A DNA stretch of 10,773 bases from CAYXBG01 sp964463145 (GTDB lineage: Bacteria > Acidobacteriota > UBA6911 > RPQK01 > CBDAPI01), in assembly GCA_964463145.1 (NCBI GenBank), contig CAYXBG010000062.1:1-10773 (forward strand), in the 5' to 3' direction. Each line of letters starts with the position of its first letter. The stretch's first letter is position 1. The notes below the pieces were generated by a model. It was given only the letters and a program-made list of their open reading frames with translations, was not told the origin of the DNA and made no database searches. This document shows, one piece after another, positions 6,596 through 10,773 of the stretch. A program made the position numbers and the translations under genes.

Positions 6596-6618
6596 CCACG
6601 TCAGGAGTTTTAACGTGG
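6596..6618 (+). repeat. Inverted repeat enclosing the ribosome site and GTG start of the DUF547 gene
   Basis: CCACGT (6596-6601) and ACGTGG (6613-6618) form a perfect 6-bp stem. The 11-nt loop carries the AGGAG ribosome site (6603-6607), and the GTG start (6615-6617) lies in the 3' arm. It could modulate translation or bind a regulator; it could also be chance. Confidence 0.35.
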
Positions 6619-7523
6619 GAGAACTGCCTCTTCGAATAAGAATACTATTTTGTCTTCTGTTACTCATTGTCAATGGAGTGGCCCTAGGCTCTCCATCAGA
6701 TGCAGCTCCTAAATACTCTGAACTTTTGAGATTCTATGACCTTGCACTAAGTCGTGTAGTCAGCAAACAAGGCAGGGTCGATTATTCTAATCTGCAAAGT
6801 GAACGTATTTTACTGGACCGTTTCGTTGACGGGATAGCTTCGATCCCCTTAAAGGAAATGAGAAAATCAGATCAATTGGCCTTTTGGATTAACGCCTACA
6901 ACGCACTAACTCTCAGGATCATTATTGACCACTACCCAATTCGTCCCGGAGTCATTTCTAACCCCATGTATCCCCAAAATAGTATCCGGCAGATTCCTGG
7001 GGCATGGAATAAAATCAAATTCAAGATAGCGGGACAGTTACTTACTCTGGACAATATAGAGCACGAAATCATCAGGAAAGACTTCAAGGATCCTCGTATC
7101 CATATGGCCTTGGTCTGCGCCGCAATCGGTTGCCCTCGGCTTCGGCATGAAGCCTTTCTAGGCCATCGCCTCGAAGATCAACTCAATGATCAGTCGCGCG
7201 AATTTTTCAGAGATCCTAAAAAGTTCCGGATAGATCGCTCCAAAAAAGAAGTCGTCATCTCACCAATTTTAAAATGGTATGGGAAAGATTTCTTGTCCGG
7301 ATACGGGAACTCAGGCCAACACCGTTTCAAAAAACATCCCCCTGTAACCCGTGCAGTCTTGGGATTCGCCACTTCCTTCATCCCGCCGGAAGACAGGCTC
7401 TATCTCGAATCTCGAGACTTTCAAATCCGCTACTCGAAGTATGACTGGAGTCTGAACGAAACCCAAATCCCCTCCCCAAAAAATACCCAGAAAGATCACA
7501 AAGAAAGCAACGCGCCAGAGTAA
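6615..7523 (+). CDS. Exported DUF547-family protein
   Basis: The protein has 302 residues with a GTG start, chosen because AGGAG (6603-6607) lies 7 nt upstream. Residues 1-26 look like a signal peptide (LRIRILFCLLLLIVNGVALG), so the product is probably periplasmic or envelope-bound. The DUF547 core is clear: FWINAYNALTL (90-100), LTLDNIEHEIIR (143-154), DPRIHMALVCAAIGCPRL (159-176) and a C-terminal RYSKYDWSLN (272-281). The CAAIGCP stretch with conserved cysteine and histidine is reminiscent of a catalytic or metal site, but no activity is established for the family as far as I know. It lies 24 nt before the glycosyltransferase gene, with which it likely forms an operon. I recall this family near TIGR04283 transferases and MerA-like flavoproteins, as here. 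Confidence 0.88.
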   Translation: MGELPLRIRILFCLLLLIVNGVALGSPSDAAPKYSELLRFYDLALSRVVSKQGRVDYSNLQSERILLDRFVDGIASIPLKEMRKSDQLAFWINAYNALTLRIIIDHYPIRPGVISNPMYPQNSIRQIPGAWNKIKFKIAGQLLTLDNIEHEIIRKDFKDPRIHMALVCAAIGCPRLRHEAFLGHRLEDQLNDQSREFFRDPKKFRIDRSKKEVVISPILKWYGKDFLSGYGNSGQHRFKKHPPVTRAVLGFATSFIPPEDRLYLESRDFQIRYSKYDWSLNETQIPSPKNTQKDHKESNAPE

Positions 7524-7547
7524 TAATGATTCGTACTCTAATGGCCT

Positions 7548-8291
7548 ATGTTCAAGGAGAAAAAACCCATTTCGGAACATACTCTCTCGGTAATCATTCC
7601 AACTTTGAATGAAGCCTACAACTTAGAGAAGACTCTGAACTCCATTGCTTCTGACGCTCTAGAAGTCATCGTTTCTGATGGGGGGAGTCACGACGAAACC
7701 ATTGAGGTCGCGTATAAGTGGGGAGCGAAAATTCTTCGAGGAACAGCTGGGAAAGCAACGCAAATGAACACCGCAGCTTCTTTAGCTCAGGGCGAAATAC
7801 TTTTATTTCTTCACGCTGATACTAAACTGCCTTCAGACTACAGCCTGGCAATCACTGACATCCTTGCCAAGGAAAAAGTAGTGGGTGGGGCCTTTCGACT
7901 TGGCATAGATGGGGATGGATTGGGATTTCGACTCATTGAGATTGGGGCCAACCTTCGGTCCATTCTTTTCTCTGCACCCTATGGGGACCAGGCTATATTT
8001 ATTAGACGGGACTTTTTCTTGACAATTGGAGGCTATACAGACATCCCAATAATGGAGGATTTCGATCTAATTAGACGCCTCCGAAGACACGGCCATGTAA
8101 AAACTGCCAACAAATCCGTGTGCACATCAAACAGACGATGGAGCAAACATGGGATTATTAAAACGACTGCATGGAACTGGATAATCGTCGGAGCTTGGAT
8201 CCTAGGCGTCCACCCTACTCGATTAGCTGCCTGGTACAGATTAGAACTTAACCGGCCCAGTTCAACCAACGACTCAAAAGGCCACGGATAA
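7548..8291 (+). CDS. Family 2 glycosyltransferase, TIGR04283 type
   Basis: The 247-residue protein is a GT-A fold family 2 transferase: SVIIPTLNEAYNLEKTL (14-30), SDGGSHDET (43-51), FLHADT (87-92) with the metal-binding DxD-like site, YGDQAIFIRR (145-154) and IPIMEDFDLIRRLRR (166-180), then SNRRWSKHG (194-202). The GDQAIF and MEDFDL pattern is typical of the TIGR04283 group (transferase 2, radical-SAM/selenodomain-associated; linked by annotation to arsenosugar synthesis). Acceptor and sugar are unknown. No radical-SAM partner is in the window. The ATG at 7548 has no ribosome site, whereas AAGGAG (7554-7559) sits 9 nt before an in-frame ATT at 7569 that would give MSEHTLSVIIP. Its last 44 nt overlap the convergent flavoprotein gene. 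Confidence 0.88.
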   Translation: MFKEKKPISEHTLSVIIPTLNEAYNLEKTLNSIASDALEVIVSDGGSHDETIEVAYKWGAKILRGTAGKATQMNTAASLAQGEILLFLHADTKLPSDYSLAITDILAKEKVVGGAFRLGIDGDGLGFRLIEIGANLRSILFSAPYGDQAIFIRRDFFLTIGGYTDIPIMEDFDLIRRLRRHGHVKTANKSVCTSNRRWSKHGIIKTTAWNWIIVGAWILGVHPTRLAAWYRLELNRPSSTNDSKGHG

Positions 8292-9777
8292 GGGGAGTCA
8301 ATCGCTTCTTATTGCAGAGATCTCCAGCTCTTCTAATTGCTTCGGATTCCGTGGGATAGGGACGTATAACATCCGCCAATTTCCTTAGACCTATGCCCTC
8401 GACTATGGCCAAGGTTATCTCGGAGATCATATTCCCAGCGTTCTTCGCCACAATTGTTGCACCTAGAATTCTATCGGAACCCTTCTTGACATGAATCTTC
8501 ACAAATCCATCAACCGTATCATCCAAAACAGCTCGATCAACCTCAGATAGTTTACTCAAAAAGGTTTCAAATTCGATGCCTCTATTCCGTGCTTCGCTCT
8601 CTGTCAATCCTACCTGAGCAATTTCAGGATCCGTATAAACGCACCAGGGCACAGTGAGTGTGCTGGCTTTTTTACTGCCTTTAAAAAGGGCATTGCGAAG
8701 AACAATACGAGCGGCTGCATCGGCCATATGGGTAAACTTATAATTGCTACATACATCTCCAGCTGCATAAATACGGGAATTAGAGGTCTGCAAATATTCA
8801 TTCACCTCAACACCGCTAATTTTGGAGTACGCTACTCCAGCTCTCTCAAGCCCCAAACCATCCACCAGAGGAGTCCTCCCTACTGCGACTAAGACTTCAT
8901 CAACAATAACTTCTTGTTGAGCATCTCCTTTTCCGACTTCTACGATTTTCTCAGACCTCTTGCTCGATACTCTTTCAACCCTGGTATCCAGAAATAAAAC
9001 CACACCTTCCTCAACTAGCCGATCTTGAACTGTTTGGGCCGCATCGATATCCTCTTGCCCTAGAATTCTAGGTGAAGATTCAAAAAGGTATACCTGGGAA
9101 CCGAAGCGCCTAAATGCCTGAGCCATCTCACAACCCATCCGGCCTGCTCCGATAATCCCGAGACGAGGCGGGAGATCGGTAAGCGAAAAAAGAGTTTCAT
9201 TGGTAAGACAATCACACCCTTGTAACTGCGGAATTAGAACCGGATTCGACGTAGCTCCAACTGCAATAACTGCTCTCTTGAATCTTAATTCTTCATCTCC
9301 CACTCGTATCCTATTCGGACCAGTAAACTCGCCACTACCTAAAAACACATCGATTCCTGCTTCGGATAGCCGTGTTACAGAATCCCGATTACTGATCTCT
9401 GCCCGAAGACGGCGCATTCTTTCCATCACCGCTGGAAAGTCCACACTGATATCACCTGGAGGAAGTTGGGCCCCAAAATCAGAAGCGTTTCTAACCACGG
9501 ACACGGCTCTAGCCGAACTCAGTAGAGCCTTGGAGGGTACACATCCAAAATTAAGGCAATCTCCCCCGATCAACCTTTCCTCCAATACTGCTACCGTAGC
9601 ACCTAAACCGGCTGCCCCTAGGGCACTGACCAAGCCTGCAGTACCAGCTCCAATTACAATGAGGTTGTATGAGTCTTGGGGGGGAGGATTTACCCAACCG
9701 GAGGGACGGACGTTCCTGATCAAACGCTCATCGTGACTATCACGAGGTCGTGGCAGGAGCATATCCTTTTCTGACAC
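8248..9777 (-). CDS. Mercuric-reductase-like FAD-dependent disulfide oxidoreductase
   Basis: The 509-residue protein belongs to the dihydrolipoamide dehydrogenase/MerA group. In order: an N-terminal extension of about 36 residues ending GWVNPPPQDSYN, the FAD motif VIGAGTAGLVSALGAAGLGA (41-60), the redox disulfide C74-LNFG-C79 in GGDCLNFGCVPSKALL, the NAD(P)H-binding IIGAGRMGCE (208-217), the second FAD motif YAAGDV (337-342) and the dimerisation domain from about 375. It lacks the MerA heavy-metal domain and the C-terminal cysteine pair that binds mercury. The position of the usual HPT catalytic histidine reads IRPYPTESEA (471-480), with E479 kept, so true mercury or lipoamide reduction is unlikely. 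GTG is the start: an in-frame TGA lies one codon upstream (9781-9783) and AAAGGGA is about 9 nt before it. The TVP38 gene ends 14 nt upstream, so the pair forms an operon. Confidence 0.9.
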   Translation of the reverse strand: MSEKDMLLPRPRDSHDERLIRNVRPSGWVNPPPQDSYNLIVIGAGTAGLVSALGAAGLGATVAVLEERLIGGDCLNFGCVPSKALLSSARAVSVVRNASDFGAQLPPGDISVDFPAVMERMRRLRAEISNRDSVTRLSEAGIDVFLGSGEFTGPNRIRVGDEELRFKRAVIAVGATSNPVLIPQLQGCDCLTNETLFSLTDLPPRLGIIGAGRMGCEMAQAFRRFGSQVYLFESSPRILGQEDIDAAQTVQDRLVEEGVVLFLDTRVERVSSKRSEKIVEVGKGDAQQEVIVDEVLVAVGRTPLVDGLGLERAGVAYSKISGVEVNEYLQTSNSRIYAAGDVCSNYKFTHMADAAARIVLRNALFKGSKKASTLTVPWCVYTDPEIAQVGLTESEARNRGIEFETFLSKLSEVDRAVLDDTVDGFVKIHVKKGSDRILGATIVAKNAGNMISEITLAIVEGIGLRKLADVIRPYPTESEAIRRAGDLCNKKRLTPLIRGLLSRWLNWAG

Positions 9778-9791
9778 AGGTCAACATCCCT

Positions 9792-10481
9792 TTATAAATC
9801 TATTTGTTTCCTGAGAGACTTGCTAGCTATTCGTGCAACAATAATTGTCACAGAAACCGTGGATAGAAAACCGAGACAATACAGTAAAACTTCCAGGCTG
9901 GAATAAGGCTGCACCCTATCATTAAGACCAGCCAAATTACCTGCTAAAGTCCCTAAATAAACATACATCAGTGTGCCTGGCAACATGCCTACAAGGGAGG
10001 CGCTAACAAAGTCACCTAAGGTAATCTTAGTCAAACCAAAAACATAGTTGAGGAGATTGTATGGGAAAACAGGAGAAAGCCGAGTCAATCCCACAATTCT
10101 CCAACCTTCCTTGGCAACCGCGTCATCCATAGCTCTAAACTTTGGATTATTCCTGATTTTAGCTCTAACCCAATTACCCACTAGATAGCGCCCCAACAAG
10201 AATGCACAGGCAGCTCCAAGGGTAGCTGCCAAAATTACTATTAGAAAACCTGTAGCGAGGCCATAAATAGCACCCGCCCCAGATGACAACAAGGAGACAG
10301 GAACTAGCAATACAGCGGCCAAAACATATACTCCGATAAATATGAGAGTGCCTAGAACACCCGAGTCTCGAGTCCAGGTAAGTGCTTCCTTTAGCGGGCC
10401 CTGCAAATCATAACGAGATACTACGTATATACAAGCTGCCACTAAAAAAGTAACAAATATGATCCGGATTAGCTTAGGCAT
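9792..10481 (-). CDS. TVP38/TMEM64 (VTT/SNARE-associated) family inner-membrane protein
   Basis: The protein has 229 residues from the ATG at 10481. It is a polytopic membrane protein of the VTT/DedA-like family: helices at about 4-22 and 43-62, a re-entrant-type glycine-rich segment LLSSGAGAIYG (65-74) leading into a helix with ATLGAACAFLLGRY (86-99), the signature GLTRLSPVFPYNLLNYVFGL (131-150), then LPGTLMYVYLG (167-177) and a last helix at about 196-217. The family is linked to lipid scrambling or membrane homeostasis, but the substrate here is unknown. I chose the ATG at 10481 because GGAGG (10487-10491) lies 5 nt upstream and the first helix follows at once. In-frame ATGs at 10493, 10535 and 10562 give longer forms with poorer sites. 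It is the first gene of a two-gene unit with the MerA-like flavoprotein. Confidence 0.88.
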   Translation of the reverse strand: MPKLIRIIFVTFLVAACIYVVSRYDLQGPLKEALTWTRDSGVLGTLIFIGVYVLAAVLLVPVSLLSSGAGAIYGLATGFLIVILAATLGAACAFLLGRYLVGNWVRAKIRNNPKFRAMDDAVAKEGWRIVGLTRLSPVFPYNLLNYVFGLTKITLGDFVSASLVGMLPGTLMYVYLGTLAGNLAGLNDRVQPYSSLEVLLYCLGFLSTVSVTIIVARIASKSLRKQIDL

Positions 10482-10486
10482 AGAAG

Positions 10487-10491
10487 CCTCC
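10487..10491 (-). promoter_or_regulatory. Ribosome binding site deciding the TVP38 start
   Basis: GGAGG on the minus strand, 5 nt before the ATG at 10481, is the strongest such site among the four in-frame ATGs in this region. The most upstream ATG (10562) has no such site. Confidence 0.65.
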
Positions 10492-10712
10492 ATCTTCCAA
10501 CGGTCATCTGCCGGGAGGTTAACATAAGATATCATCTTCCCCCTAAGCCTCCACTTTTCCATAAAATATCGACTTCGTCGCAGTCACCTCTCTGGTCTCT
10601 ATAGCTTCGCAAATCTACATTCAGCCCCTTTGAGTAGAATGATGTCGTTGTAATTTCGGTTAAAGAATTATTGCTTCCGCTCAATCAGGGAAAGTGAAGT
10701 AAGAGGTTAAAA

Positions 10713-10773
10713 TTGCCATCAAATAAGCGTATAACCGAAAAACCTAGCTACACAGAGGAACATGTCCGTAGTT
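10713..10773 (+). CDS. Start of an unidentified protein, cut by the right edge
   Basis: A TTG at 10713 opens a frame that stays open to the last base, giving about 20 residues beginning MPSNKRITEKPSYTEEHV. The ribosome site AGAGG (10702-10706 region) lies 6-7 nt before it. This beats the other candidate, an ATG at 10762 in another frame with a cramped site. The composition looks like ordinary coding sequence, but 20 residues do not allow a family call. It would be divergent from the TVP38 gene. The noncoding gap between them (10482-10712) must hold both promoters; no box pair there is convincing. Confidence 0.45.
   Translation, partial: MPSNKRITEKPSYTEEHVRS

Noticed and set aside
9200..9736. 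178-codon plus-strand frame opposite the MerA-like gene
   Set aside because: It is an antisense shadow of the FAD/NAD domains and has a low-complexity serine, proline and alanine composition without motifs.
8248..9777. A true mercury-resistance (merA) gene
   Set aside because: The heavy-metal domain, the C-terminal cysteine pair and other mer genes are all absent.
10762..10773. ATG start for the right-edge gene with AGAGGA 2-3 nt upstream
   Set aside because: The spacing is too tight, and the overlapping TTG frame from 10713 is open, longer and has a better-spaced ribosome site.
1..10773. CRISPR arrays, insertion sequences, tRNA or rRNA genes
   Set aside because: No regularly spaced repeats, transposase-like frames, terminal inverted repeats or conserved RNA gene sequences were seen.

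Overview
The window looks like a chromosomal segment of a Gram-negative-type bacterium with intermediate GC content (roughly mid-to-high 40s by eye). Support comes from an N-terminal export signal on two proteins, an ECF sigma factor paired with a zinc-binding anti-sigma-like protein, and ATG, GTG and TTG starts. I cannot name the phylum. No rRNA, tRNA, CRISPR array, insertion sequence or phage gene is visible, so this is not an obvious mobile region.

Layout. (1) Positions 1-2343, minus strand: a long exported M16-family (insulinase/processing-peptidase fold) protein that runs off the left edge. Neither visible M16 N-domain keeps the zinc-binding HxxEH motif. (2) 2407-3267, plus strand, divergent from it: an ECF sigma factor followed 3 nt later by a small soluble HxxxCxxC protein, a likely redox- or zinc-responsive anti-sigma. 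(3) 3317-5868, minus strand: a threonine-synthase-type PLP enzyme followed by an M20D amidohydrolase. (4) 5869-6195: a regulatory intergenic region. Read on the minus strand it holds a sigma70-like promoter, a SAM-I (S-box) riboswitch aptamer and an intrinsic terminator, all in front of the threonine-synthase-like gene. The plus-strand promoter of the next gene is also here. (5) 6196-8291, plus strand: a DUF423 membrane protein, an exported DUF547 protein and a TIGR04283-type family 2 glycosyltransferase. (6) 8248-10481, minus strand, convergent: a TVP38/TMEM64 (VTT) membrane protein and a mercuric-reductase-like FAD disulfide oxidoreductase. (7) From 10713, plus strand: the first about 20 codons of a further gene.

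How they fit together. The DUF547, TIGR04283 glycosyltransferase, MerA-like flavoprotein and TVP38 genes match a set I recall as recurring near radical-SAM 'selenodomain'/arsenosugar genes. No radical-SAM or arsenic methyltransferase gene is present here, so the pathway link is an inference. The most informative element is the SAM riboswitch before a threonine-synthase-like gene. S-box elements normally switch off methionine and SAM synthesis genes. Its presence here suggests either unusual control of the methionine/threonine branch point or that the PLP enzyme serves methionine metabolism.
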